Part shown: piece after piece, positions 45,241 through 55,592 of the stretch
Numbering within the stretch: the stretch's first letter is position 1
Layout of the letters: each line of letters begins with the position of its first letter
Assembly: GCA_029582165.1 (NCBI GenBank)
Contig: CM055880.1
Location: 1,178,001-1,242,000, forward strand
Direction: 5' to 3'
Source of the DNA: Portulaca oleracea
Lineage: Eukaryota > Streptophyta > Magnoliopsida > Caryophyllales > Portulacaceae
DNA length: 64,000 bases
The notes under the pieces: generated by a model
The model's database searches: none
What the model saw: only the letters and a program-made list of their open reading frames with translations
What the model was told of the DNA's origin: nothing
Translations under genes and position numbers: made by a program

Positions 45241-46864
45241 ATTGAAGGTTTCCCCATAAGTAACCAAACAATAGAACAAGATCTTTGCAAAATTTTTACA
45301 AATTAAAGTGGTAGGAAATTCTAGGCCAAAAATGTTCATAGGTGCTTTTTTATACTCACCATATAAGTATACAAATCCAAATGACATTGTTGGGTCCTCT
45401 TAGAGACTTTGTGCACGAACCCAAAATATGGATTATTGGCTTGAAATGTTATGCACATAGCTCTTAGATGAAATAAAATGGTAGGGCATGCACACCTCAA
45501 TGTACATGTAATTTTCTTGTCATATATTTCTTCAAAAGTTGAAAGTTTTTGAAAAATAGTTTTGATCCGTAAGCTATTTGAGAATTTTCGGATAAATATA
45601 AATTCATTTTGAGAAACAATTTGTAAAACAATTTGGGCTCATCATAATCACGTAACATACTTTATTCATATGAAAACTTAAGGCTTAATAGTGAATTTAA
45701 ACTGATCTAAAACTTCTTTTATTTAAACTTTAACAAATGAAAGATGTTTCATAAAGTTAGTATTTGTAATAAAGAGTTGTGGGAAGTTAGAAAGAAAATT
45801 CAATTCTGAGTTTTTTTTTCTTTATGGAAGTTGGGCCCACGTTCATAAAACCACAACACAAATGGGTCACAAGGGTGTACGGAAAGAGGCACTACACAGA
45901 TTTTGGGCCAATTTTGGCCCACCTATCACTCACCCCAAAGAATAAAGGAGTAAATAAATTTAAAAATTATTCTAAATTTATTTTCTGAACTAATTTAATT
46001 GAATTTACTTTAAAATAATAAAGTGAAAGAGCAAGCTCAACACCTTTAAAACACTCTTTAAAACACTCTTTGAAAAAAGTAATAAAAGGCTCTCAAAATA
46101 GACCAAAATTTGAATTTCTCAAAACCAATAGCAACACTTTGCACTTAAAAATTGGACTAGTTTTACCAAAAAAAAAAAAATCTTGATGCAAATGTAAATC
46201 TACTATCAACCCTGAATCAATTTAACAACAAATAATTTAGTTCGAAACTAAATTAAACTATCTCATCAATTTTTATTTATTTATTTTCAAACTATCATAT
46301 CTGACTAAACACAAAATCTACCCTAAATCAACTTAAATCACAAATAGGTGACTCGAATCCAAACCGAATTATCTCGTTAAACCAATCATATTAGACTAAA
46401 CCTAAATCTATCCCAAATCAACTTAAACAACAAATAATCCAATTCATAATCGAAATGAATGGTCTCTAATGAACATACTTGACTAGAAACCAAATTTTTT
46501 AAAAAAAAGTGAAATGACCAAGTTATTTCTAGCAATGAACAACAAATAAATGGACTTAAAACCAAATCAATCCGTCTTTCTAACTTGAATATAATTACAT
46601 AATCCATGCTTAACTCCGCAAAACTCTACATTGTGACTTTTCATGCAAACTTTCCCAACTTCACATAATCGCAAAATATGCCCCCAATAAAAGCAACTAA
46701 AATATAACCGACACCAACAACAAATTCACTGCAACTAACAACAAATAATCTTAAAAAAATATAAATAACACAACTGAAAACCAAATTGAACCGCCTGGTA
46801 CAACCCCACATAAAAAGAATTGACACAAAAAAGTGAAAAACCCCCCACATGAACAACTCATTTA
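45241..46864. other. 3' UTR of the first DUF707 gene and intergenic DNA
   Basis: No gene is supported. From about 46190 to 46760 there is a degenerate tandem array (period roughly 110-120 bp) with repeated ACTAAACCTAAATCTA, CCAAATCAACTTAAA and ACAACAAATAA words. Confidence 0.45.
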
Positions 46865-47242
46865 GGGTCTGCTTGGGAGAGGGGTAAAGGGGAGTAAGGG
46901 GTTAAGGAGGGTACATACTCCTCCTTACTCCTGCTTGGGAAGAGAGTGAGAGAGGGTAAGGTTTACTCTCCTTTACACCTTCTTACCCCTATTTTTTTAA
47001 CACCATATCATTACATAAGATAGAAAATGATCATTATACCCCTAACCTTAATTGTATTATATTGAATTACATATAATATAAAAGGGTAAATATGTCATTT
47101 AACACTTACTCTTATGAACTCTCTAAAATGTTCTCCCAAGCAGGGGTAAGTTGTTACGCTTATGAATTCTTCATACTCTCACCCTCCTTTACTCTTATGA
47201 ACTCATACTCCTCATTTTTTTACTCTCCTTCCAAGCAGAGCC
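46865..47242. mobile_element. Tourist-like MITE (GGGTCTGCTTGGGAG family), copy 1
   Basis: The 378-bp element has ends GGGTCTGCTTGGGAGAGGGG and CTCTCCTTCCAAGCAGAGCC, an imperfect inverted repeat, with TTA on both sides (46862-46864 and 47243-47245). It is colinear with 57695-58130, including the TATGAACTCTC and CAAGCAGGGGTAAGTTGTTA interior blocks. Confidence 0.88.
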
Positions 47243-47245
47243 TTA

Positions 47246-47500
47246 GGCTCCGTTATTTTATACGGTGTTATGCGGTAATGGTGCGATGCAGTGAAATTTG
47301 AAAAAGTGTGGTGAGATATTGTGAGTTGTGGTGAAAATTGTGGTACGTGGGATATGTGAGGATAGAGAATATAAAAGGTAGAGGAGAAAGTGAGAAAATA
47401 GAAAAGTAGAAAAATATATTGGTAATGATTGTAGTAAAGTATGATAAAATATTGAATAGTGTGGTGCGACATGATACCCCACTGCATAAAAGAACAAAGC
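47246..47500. mobile_element. Tourist-like MITE of the TTCTTTTATGCGG family, abutting the previous MITE
   Basis: It starts GGCTCCGTTATTTTATACGG at 47246, right after the TTA that ends the neighbouring MITE. It ends ACTGCATAAAAGAACAAAGC near 47500. Interior GTGGTGAGATATTGTGAG-type words match the copy at 29561. Confidence 0.7.
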
Positions 47501-47519
47501 ATTCATGTATCTAACGTTG

Positions 47520-47795
47520 ACAAAATTTTGTTGGATCCGAAATACTTGAATTGTCTGCTTGGAAAAAACTGGTTATGCACATAGACTTTTTGTTTGACCG
47601 AATTGACTGAACAATTGGACATAAAATTTCTCTTTTTCTATTGTCCGAATCCGACTTAAACTGAACTTAGTTTGGTCAAAATTATCTGACCCGAAATAAA
47701 ATCGAGTCCAAATATAAATCTCTCATCCAAATTTCGATATTCTCCAAATTGTCCGACCCAAATTTACCCGGACCCGAATTTCACTTACGCTAAAG
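47520..47795 (+). repeat. Dispersed GTCCGA repeat family, long copy
   Basis: It begins GACAAAATTTTGTTGGATCC and ends AATTTACCCGGACCCGAATT. The middle contains TTTCTATTGTCCGAATCCGA and CAAATTTCGATATTCTCCAA. It is the most complete copy in the window. Confidence 0.7.
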
Positions 47796-47989
47796 AAATG
47801 AAAAGGCAACAACATATGTTGGGCCACACCAAAAGACGGCAAATATCTCCACATGATTCAACCCAAATTCAACATTATTCTAATCTACTCTCTGTTTTTT
47901 TCTCCCCACATCCGCCATTACCAAACCTTCTAAAACCCTCCTCTAATCCCCCATTATAAACCCTTATTCCCATTCTTAATTAGGTTTAA

Positions 47990-49276
47990 TTAGCCGGCTA
48001 AATAATGAGATTAAGATCGCAATCAACAGAGGGAATAAACAAGAGGGAAGAAGAAGAAGAAGATCCTTGTAGAGCTCAGCTCTGCTCTGAAATTATACTC
48101 TTCAGAAACCCTAATTTCCGCCATTTTTATAATTAAGAAGATTCAATCAGGGTTGTAATTGGGTCAACGAAAAATTTTTCATGATTGAAAAAAGGGAGGA
48201 ATAATGCACGATGTGAGGCAATAGAAAAGTCAAGAAATTTCAGCCCGTTTTTCATTTGGGAGTTTGTTTTTTTAATAAAAAGATAGAAAGTCTTCTTCTT
48301 TTTGCTGGAAGTCTTCTCGAGTTCTCGCCATATCTGGAACTTTTTTCTGGGTTTGAAGTTCTTGCTCAGGTAAATTTTCCTCCCAGAAATTTCACCAATG
48401 AATTATGATGCATTTTTTCTTCTGTCAGTTAATATTTGTGTTTAACAAAGATTTTGATTGTTGCCCTTTTGATTATAATATGAATTTGCTACAGTGTTTG
48501 GGTGTATTTTAAGTTTGATGCTTGATTCTCTGTACAGATTACTGAACTGTTTCATTAAATACAGATGCTTGATGAATTTTTTTATTGATGATTAGATGTA
48601 GATGATCTCCTTGGTAATTGTTCTGGGCAGATTAAAGTGTTTTTTTTATCAGTTTGTGATAATTACCATCTGGGTTTTGGTCAAAAGGATAGTTTTCTAG
48701 CTCAATCTATGGATCTCTTGGCTGAATCTTTGAATTGGGTGGGTTTGAAGTTTGAATTTGAATATGGGTATTCAATAGTGTTCATATCAGATTGCAGAAG
48801 AACAGAAGATTGCATGATTAGTTGTTAATGGAGCTGATTAGGGTTACAAAATGATGCAAAACACCATTGGAATGCTTGATATGTGTGTTGTCTTTTGGAA
48901 TCGATCTCTCTATAAGCAACCTCCATAGCGTGCAAAAGTGGTACCCACATTCGGAGTTGTTGTTGTTGTTGTTGAATGTTTGGTATTTTAAACACATGAT
49001 GTTTGTTGATGTAAGACTGCTTATATCTGAATCTCCTCATACCTTATTCGTGATACGTTGTCTTTTGGAATCGATCTCTCTATAAGCAACCTCCATATGC
49101 GTGCAGAAGTGGGACCCACATTCGGAGTTGTTGTTGAATGTTTGGTATTTTAAACAGTTTATGTTTGTTGATGTAAGACTGCTTATATCTGAATCTCCTC
49201 ATACCTTATTCGTGATCTTTTTCTATGTTTTCAGGTGGTAAATTGTCGCTAAGCTAGGCATAGGACTAGGATTACC
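47990..49276 (+). other. Presumed leader region and 5' UTR intron of the second DUF707 gene
   Basis: An AAGAAGAAGAAGAAGA tract at about 48045 is followed by a likely donor (GCTCAG/GTAAATT near 48374). A likely acceptor (GTTTTCAG at 49227-49234) lies 42 bases before the ATG. The proposed intron shares words with the region upstream of the first copy, such as TTTTGGTCAAAAGGATAG and CAATCTATGGATC, so the duplication appears to include the leader. A 170-bp unit starting TCTTTTGGAATCGATCTCTC is repeated at 48891 and 49061. Confidence 0.5.
48889..49225. repeat. Two-unit tandem duplication (period 170 bp) upstream of the second DUF707 gene
   Basis: Each unit contains TATAAGCAACCTCCATA, a GTGGGACCCACATTCGGAG-type block, GTTGTTG runs and GTAAGACTGCTTATATCTGA. 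The same ordered SINE-like words occur in the duplicated units at 41511-41815. Confidence 0.75.
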
Positions 49277-52200
49277 ATGATAGGAAACGGCGGGCATACG
49301 CCGAGAGCTACCAAAGGAAGTTTCGGTGTGAGTTTAAACCCTTTTGGGTCTAGAACGCCGGGAAAAAGACCAAACAAGACCTTACAGTTTGTGCTGGCAT
49401 GTGTAATTGGTGTTTTGTTTGGTTATGTGGTTGGAAATTCCGCTTCTCAACTCTCAACGTCTAAGGTATGTATGTATGCGTCATGCAGTCCATTTTGTTC
49501 ATCTTGTTTCTTACTTGATTAGTTTTTGTGTGCTTAATTGTTGTGATGATCGGTTTTATGCATGCATTTGTTCTTGAAAATTTGTAGCTAAATGCAGCAG
49601 CCTATCTGCCCACTGTTGTCCAGTTGTTTGGAGCTCGTCCAAGACAAAATCGAACTCCAGGAGGAGTATGACCCGATCCTTTTGTTGCGATTATAAACTT
49701 ATTTTCTGAACCGCAAAACAAGGGGAAAAGAACGAGAATGCCCTTTTCATCAGTTCATTCTTACATATTGAAGAAACATTAATATTGCATTGGTTCTTAC
49801 AGGTTTGGGTCGAATCAAACCCTAAAGGAGCAGAAAGCCTACCACCAGGAATTGTAGAATCTGAGTCCGATTTATATTTCCGCAGGCTATGGGGTGATCC
49901 AAGTGAGGTATATATACATACATATGCACGGTTCGATGCTTTAATTATCATATACTATCTGAAATGTGTTGTGTAATATGTCTGATTGATTCAGACAATT
50001 GCACCCTTGTCAGAAAATCTTGATTTTTTTTTCACAATCTTATAATTTGTTATTTACGAGTGCAAATTCTGATCGATCCTTTCGCTATGACAGGATCTGA
50101 AAACCAAACCCAAGTATCTAGTGGCTTTTACGGTTGGTTATGAACAGAGGAATCATATTGATGCATCACTTAAAAAGGTTTGCCTCCAGCAAACTTCATG
50201 CTTCGACTATTCCTTTTGGTCTTATTTGCCGATATTTATGTTCTTTTTCCAATCATTATACACAGTTCTCTGATGATTTCACCATTGTCCTCTTCCACTA
50301 CGATGGAAGAACGAGTGAATGGAATCAGTTCGAGTGGTCGAAACGAGCTATCCATATCAGTGCACGAAAACAGACAAAATGGTACGTTCAGAAGAATAAG
50401 TTCAGAATACGTTTAGGAAAATAGGACGAGTATAGATTTGTTCTTTAATGATGTCTATTCTTTATGCTGAAGGTGGTTTGCAAAGCGATTTCTTCACCCT
50501 GACATCGTGGCACCCTATGACTACATCTTTCTGTGGGATGAGGATTTGGGGGTGGAAAATTTCGACGCCGAGAAGTCAGTTTTTGTTTTTTTGTTTTTAA
50601 TACATCCCTCTCCATATATGACAATTCTTGATCTATAGTACAGAACTATATTTTCACCAATTCCTCGGAATTTCAGATACATTGAATTGGTGAGGAAGTA
50701 TGGGTTAGAGATCTCACAACCTGGTTTGGAGCCTAACAGCAAGATGGCATGGAGAATGACCGAGAGAAGAAATGACACCGAAGTTCACAAGTAGGATTTA
50801 GTCAAATATAATCAGCATTCAGCATTTATCAACCGTCCATCCTCGTATGTATGAACTCAGCTTTCAATGTCTTTGACAATGTGTAGGGTGACGGAAGAGA
50901 GACCAGGGTGGTGCACTGACCCTCATTTACCTCCGTGTGCCGGGTAATATAATCTATTTTCCAAGCTTTACCACTTAGGGTGCATTTGGTAGGATTCCGG
51001 GAAGTAATTTTTGTGGGAAAAACTTTCTCTACTCCCCTAGGAAAGGATTTCCCAAGCACGAGTGTAAAATGATGGGTCCCACATCAAATTTTCCTATTCT
51101 CTAAATACAGCCGTAAGAAAGTTTTCAACCCTAACTATCCCAGGGAAACAACCTAACCATGCAAACAAACCATTATAACGCTGGGAAAAAACTTTCCCTG
51201 CTCCTCCTGGAAACGACTTTTCTAAGCTCGAGTGTCCCTAGGGAAACAACCCAACCGTGTAAACGTACCATTATAAGGCTCAAATCTCGGTCAAAGCACA
51301 ATGGAAAAAAAAAAAAAAAAACTCATGTGGAGAAATTGTGGGTTTGATGCATCATGGTTGCCATGCGCTGTTTGGTATTTACCCCTTACCAGGCTTACCT
51401 ATTAGCTTACTACTCGTTACTCCCGAGATAGAGGGCCCAATGTTCTCGCTTTTCCTTACTTTGATCGAACTTTTCTTTGAAAGTTATGAGATAACATTCA
51501 TTTGTCCTAATGAATGAACAGATTTGTAGAGATTATGGCTCCGGTTTTTTCCCGAGAAGCATGGCGGTGTGTATGGCATATGATTCAGGTCAGTTTCTCT
51601 GCCGAAATTATACCCTGTGAATTGATCTTAACTTCTGATTCTGAATACTAATCCCTCCATTCGAATTGTCATCCTGCATGCAGAACGATTTGGTTCATGG
51701 ATGGGGCCTTGATTTGGCCCTCCAAAAGTGTGTACAGGTTTGTTTTCGATCATTTTTACATACCATAGTTTTGCTTCATAATCAACAAGTCGGTCCAAAC
51801 TAAGGCATACATTATATATTTGAACAGCCTGCACATGAGAAAATAGGAGTTGTTGATGCTCAATGGGTTGTTCATAAGCAAGTCCCTTCTCTTGGTAACC
51901 AGGTATCCTCTGATTTCTCAACTTATTTTGAACTAAAACTCGTTAATCTGATCAGTCAAAGTCGCACGGCGAAAATCCAGGTCCGGGTCAGTTCGGAGAA
52001 AAAAATTGATGTCCGGACCCGGCTTTCTCCGGGTCGGACTGAACAAAACCCGATATTGTATCTGAATGTTCGGTCAATCGGGTCAATATCAAAATTTGGC
52101 CGAAAAAAATCTATGACCAAGTCCAATTTTTCCAGGTTGGACAAATTGAGTATTCGGGCCAGACAAGAATTTGCTTTTAGACACATTTACTACATGATTA

Positions 52201-52495
52201 TACTGATATGTATCAGTTAATGACAGTATTTTGATGTTTTACTATGAATGAACATGGCAATTTCAGGGTGAACTCTTTGAAGGCATTGATGCTCCATGGC
52301 GAGGGGTAATTGAACCATCTCAATCATTTCTCATTACACTCAAAGATTACACTAACGCGATTACTCGATTAACTTGGCTAATCCTGTGTTAATTACGACG
52401 TGCAGGTGCGATTAAGGTGTGAAAAGGAGTGGAAAATATTCAAGGAAAGGGTGAAGAAAGCTGAGGAAGAGTTGCCTAAGTATACACAAGGTTGA
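49277..52495 (+). CDS. DUF707 family protein, second tandem copy
   Basis: Thirteen exons: 49277-49465, 49588-49665, 49803-49907, 50094-50177, 50266-50381, 50473-50574, 50677-50790, 50887-50943, 51522-51588, 51684-51737, 51828-51902, 52267-52305 and 52406-52495. They total 1170 nt and encode 389 aa. Exons 3 to 12 have exactly the same lengths and phases as in the upstream copy; only the first two and the last differ. The membrane segment is LQFVLACVIGVLFGYVVG. The conserved blocks WVESNPKGAESLPPGIVESE, WDEDLGVENFDAEK, RPGWCTDPHLPPCAGFVEIM and WGLDLALQKCVQPAHEKIG are intact, so it is likely functional. The C-terminal coiled coil is shorter (KKAEEELPKYTQG) and lacks the EEEQAKQ repeats of its neighbour. 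Localisation is probably Golgi or ER as a type II protein; the reaction is unknown. Confidence 0.93.
50978..51285. mobile_element. MITE-like insertion in DUF707-2 intron 8
   Basis: It begins TTA followed by GGGTGCATTTGGTAGG, like the Tourist-like element at 25338. It contains two related blocks (GGGAAAAACTTTCTCTACTC and GGGAAAAAACTTTCCCTGCT). The right boundary is unclear. It explains why this intron (578 bp) is much longer than its 97-bp counterpart in the first copy. Confidence 0.6.
51965..52175 (-). repeat. Dispersed GTCCGA repeat family, reverse copy in DUF707-2 intron 11
   Basis: It contains GATGTCCGGACCCGGCTTTC, GGTCGGACTGAACAAAACCC and CAGGTTGGACAAATTGAG in the order expected for a reverse copy. 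Confidence 0.6.
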
Positions 52496-53927
52496 AGGCT
52501 CTCCATATGTTTATGGCCACTCATTAACAAAGCTAATTACAAAATGTTTTACAAAAGCACATAAGCTCGAAAGAGATTAATAGTAGGGCACATCCTTTCG
52601 GTCCCAGATTTCATGAAAGTGGGACTCATGCTGAAAGTTATTGTAATAATAGGGCGGACGTTATTTTTTTGTAAGTTAATGTACATTTATTATTAATGTT
52701 ATGTTCTATACTAAGACATTTGATTACATAACGTGTAAACTCTTTGAAAGTTATGAAATTCTTAGTACAAATTTCGCCATCGAGTATATTATTGGTAAAT
52801 GTAACGATCTCTCTTCATTATATTTACAATTGACATTCTAATTCGCTTGGGCATGATAATTTTTGTCTTTAGGGTCTGTCGGAATCAGCATTTTCATGCA
52901 TTTTTATGTATGGAGGGAAGACTGCTTGCATCTAAACTTCCTCAAACCCCACATTAATGGGACCACGCTGAGGTTGATTGTTGTTTTATTCTAATTTGAC
53001 TAAAAATGTAATTTAATTATTTGATTGATTAGTCTGAATTTTAGACTAGATATCATACACATATAGAAATGGCAAATAATGAATTGAAACTGACTGATTG
53101 GACAAATTATATGTAGTGAACCATGATGTAAAGTTACCTAATTTAATAATTTCAGAACGCATTAGCAGAGACGACAACGATAATATTACGAGATATATTT
53201 ATATTAAAAACCATTAAAACGGCGACAAATGTCACCTTTAGAAGAGATAGTCCAAAACACTAAGGAGTGGCAACCCTAAAAGTCTATATGCATGAAAACT
53301 ACATTAGTAGTGCAACACTAATAGTAATAACATCATCACTATATCTAGATCATGCACTATGTATATCACAAATTCACAACCACAAAATCATGATAAACCT
53401 TTTTATTTTTCTACTTTCCCTTGATAGAAACATTTTCATAATTATTGTCTAAGGGGAAACTTCATCTAAAAAAATTATTTCCAAAAAAAAAATAACTCAA
53501 AAAGAAAATTGGTCAAATTCAATTCCGTGGCTTTTACTACTAGCTAGTCTACATTATGTACACATCAAAGAAAACAACACCAACAAAAATATTTCATCAA
53601 AGTGGGCCCTACATTGATGGAACAACCTAAATGGGCCATTGAGCAAATCTAACGGCCCACACGAAATCATACGCTAATACAGTGATACGCGTTTAACTTG
53701 GGCCTTTTTATTATTTATAAAATCATCATCATCATTTTATTATTTTTTAAAAAAAATTGGCTTAGAATTGATATCTTTTGTTACCCTAATTTGGCTTCTA
53801 CATCTAAATCTAACGGACCGTGCACAAGAGTGTTGTCTATGAAAATTTGTTATTATTGTTGTATCCTACTTTATTTAAATTTAAGGTAGTAAGCTTATAT
53901 TGTTATGGAAAATAAAGATTTAGATTA
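52496..53927. other. 3' UTR of the second DUF707 gene and AT-rich intergenic DNA
   Basis: No gene is supported. A weak SINE-like fragment (GAAGACTGCTTGCATCTAAA, CCACATTAATGGGACCACGC, then TTGTTGTTTT) lies at about 52915-52990. Confidence 0.4.
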
Positions 53928-54203
53928 TGTTCTTTATACTGAATGATGCGATGCGGTGTCACAACTCATCATACTATTCAATATTCTTCCACATTTTACC
54001 ATACTATATCACATTTTACCACAATCATTATCAATATATCTCTTTATTTTTGTCATCTATCTTTCACATTCCCACTGACCACATCAAACACATTTTCCAC
54101 AATTTTACCATACCATTTCACCTCAGTGCACTTTCCGCAATTTCATTACATCGCACAATTTCCACATTTCACCACCCGCGCAAAAAAAAAAAAAAAAAAA
54201 AAA
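53928..54203. mobile_element. Tourist-like MITE family member, degraded
   Basis: It contains TGTTCTTTATACTGAATGATGCGATGCGGTG at its left and CACATTTTACCACAATCATT-type words shared with the copy at 59695. A 22-base A run follows at 54182-54203. The ends are not clear. Confidence 0.5.
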
Positions 54204-54543
54204 AGACGTTACGATGCTAATAATAGGACATATGAAGCCTATTTTTACAAAATTTCTATTAAGTATTTTCTCAAATGTAACAAGCTTCTCTTAGCAAATT
54301 AGAGATTAGTCCAAAATTTTGTTAACATTTATGGCATGCATTTTGTAAAGTATTAAAATCTCTTTTTTTTTTTCTACAACAGAAAATGAGAAAAATCAAA
54401 TCCATTAAAAGTATCATGACGTTTTTACATAAACACTTTCATCAAAATCAAGAAACTTCTGTTTTCCTTCTACAAAGCGGGTCCCACCCCATCAATGTTG
54501 CCACAAGTCCCTTCCTCATTGGCCATCCCAAAGCCAACGTGGA

Positions 54544-54720
54544 CACGTGGCCAAGTGAAACTTCCCCCCTTCGCTAAAAAATATTGCCCCCGAAAACCAT
54601 TAAACAAAACACCAAACACGCCCTTGGGTTTTTTCCCTCTCCCCTTCCTTAAATCAAGCTTAAATAAATTTTTAATCTCAATTTCGCCTTATAAAAACCT
54701 CGCACGTGTCACCACGTGTC
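54544..54720. promoter_or_regulatory. Three G-box/ABRE motifs upstream of the RING-H2 gene
   Basis: CACGTGGC lies at 54544-54551. CACGTGTC occurs twice, at 54703-54710 and 54713-54720, with starts exactly 10 bp apart. A TATAAAA lies at 54690-54696 and a TTATTTATTAT at about 54834-54844. A CT-rich leader (from about 54890) precedes the ATG at 55023. CACGTG with GT/GG flanks is the core bound by bZIP (ABF/ABI5) and some bHLH factors. Occupancy is inferred. Confidence 0.7.
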
Positions 54721-55022
54721 AACAGTGCCCCCACCCACACTCAACACTCCATGGGGCCCACACCCCAACCCTTAACCATGGTTAACTCCTTAACCCAACC
54801 ATCAAAACCACTAACCCCACCTCATCTTCCTCCTTATTTATTATTGATCCTCTCCTCAGCCCCCCCCTCCAAAACTCATACATTTTCCGCTTCTCTCTCT
54901 AAAAAAAACCCTCTTTTTCTTTTTCCCTCCACTTCTCTCTCTAGAATCTAGTAAAATTCTCATTTTTTTCACCAAAAAATCCACCAAAAAAGTGGGAAAT
55001 TCAATTTTTTTTTTTTACTGAG

Positions 55023-55502
55023 ATGGGTTTGTCAAATTTCCCAAGTGCAGCAGAGGGTGTTTTACCAATTTTAGTGATGAACACAGTAATGTCAGTTGCA
55101 ATATTGAAGAATTTACTGAGGTCAGTGCTACAATTAATGGGTTGGATTAGCATAAGCAACAATTTTGAGGGAAACCCAGAAAATATTTCATCAAATCAAG
55201 GGTACCCAGCAAGTGGAAATTGTGGAAAGAGGAGGGGTATTAGGGGAATTTCCATCACCAAGTTCAAGAACTTGTGTGTGAGTAGAGAGAGAAGGAATTG
55301 CCATGAATCTTCCAACTTTGCCCTTGGAGTTGTTAGTAGTAGTAGTAGTAGTAATGTTGAGTGTTGTGTTTGTTTGTGCAAGTTTGGGGAAGAAGAGGAG
55401 GTTAGTGAGTTGTCTTGCAAGCATTTCTTCCATAGGAATTGTTTGGATAAGTGGTTTGATAATCATCATAGTACTTGCCCTCTTTGTAGATCTATCCATT
55501 GA
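55023..55502 (+). CDS. XERICO-like RING-H2 E3 ubiquitin ligase, intronless
   Basis: A single exon encodes 159 aa. The N-terminus (MGLSNFPSAAEGVLPILVMN) and the hydrophobic stretch at residues 12-32 match the XERICO/BRH1/RHA group, where this part anchors the protein to membranes. The RING-H2 finger is complete: Cys114, Cys117, Cys132, His134, His137, Cys140, Cys152, Cys155, with Trp144 (LDKWF) in the usual E2-contact area. A run of six serines (105-110), encoded by an AGT microsatellite, precedes the finger. Members act as ubiquitin ligases; Arabidopsis XERICO raises ABA levels and is induced by drought. The ABRE-type motifs upstream fit an ABA or stress link, but the specific role is inference. 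It has low similarity to XERICO outside the two ends, so it could be another member of the subfamily. Confidence 0.9.
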   Translation: MGLSNFPSAAEGVLPILVMNTVMSVAILKNLLRSVLQLMGWISISNNFEGNPENISSNQGYPASGNCGKRRGIRGISITKFKNLCVSRERRNCHESSNFALGVVSSSSSSNVECCVCLCKFGEEEEVSELSCKHFFHRNCLDKWFDNHHSTCPLCRSIH

Positions 55503-55535
55503 TGATGAATTTACTCTTATGTATATTGAGCTTTA

Positions 55536-55559
55536 TCATCATGATGATGATGATGATGC

Positions 55560-55591
<32 letters not shown>
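55536..55591. repeat. ATG/GAT microsatellite in the 3' UTR of the RING-H2 gene
   Basis: About 17 GAT units, interrupted once by GCAT, start 34 bp after the stop codon. With the (AGT)6 inside the coding region, the gene carries two trinucleotide tracts. Confidence 0.9.
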
Positions 55592-55592
<1 letters not shown>

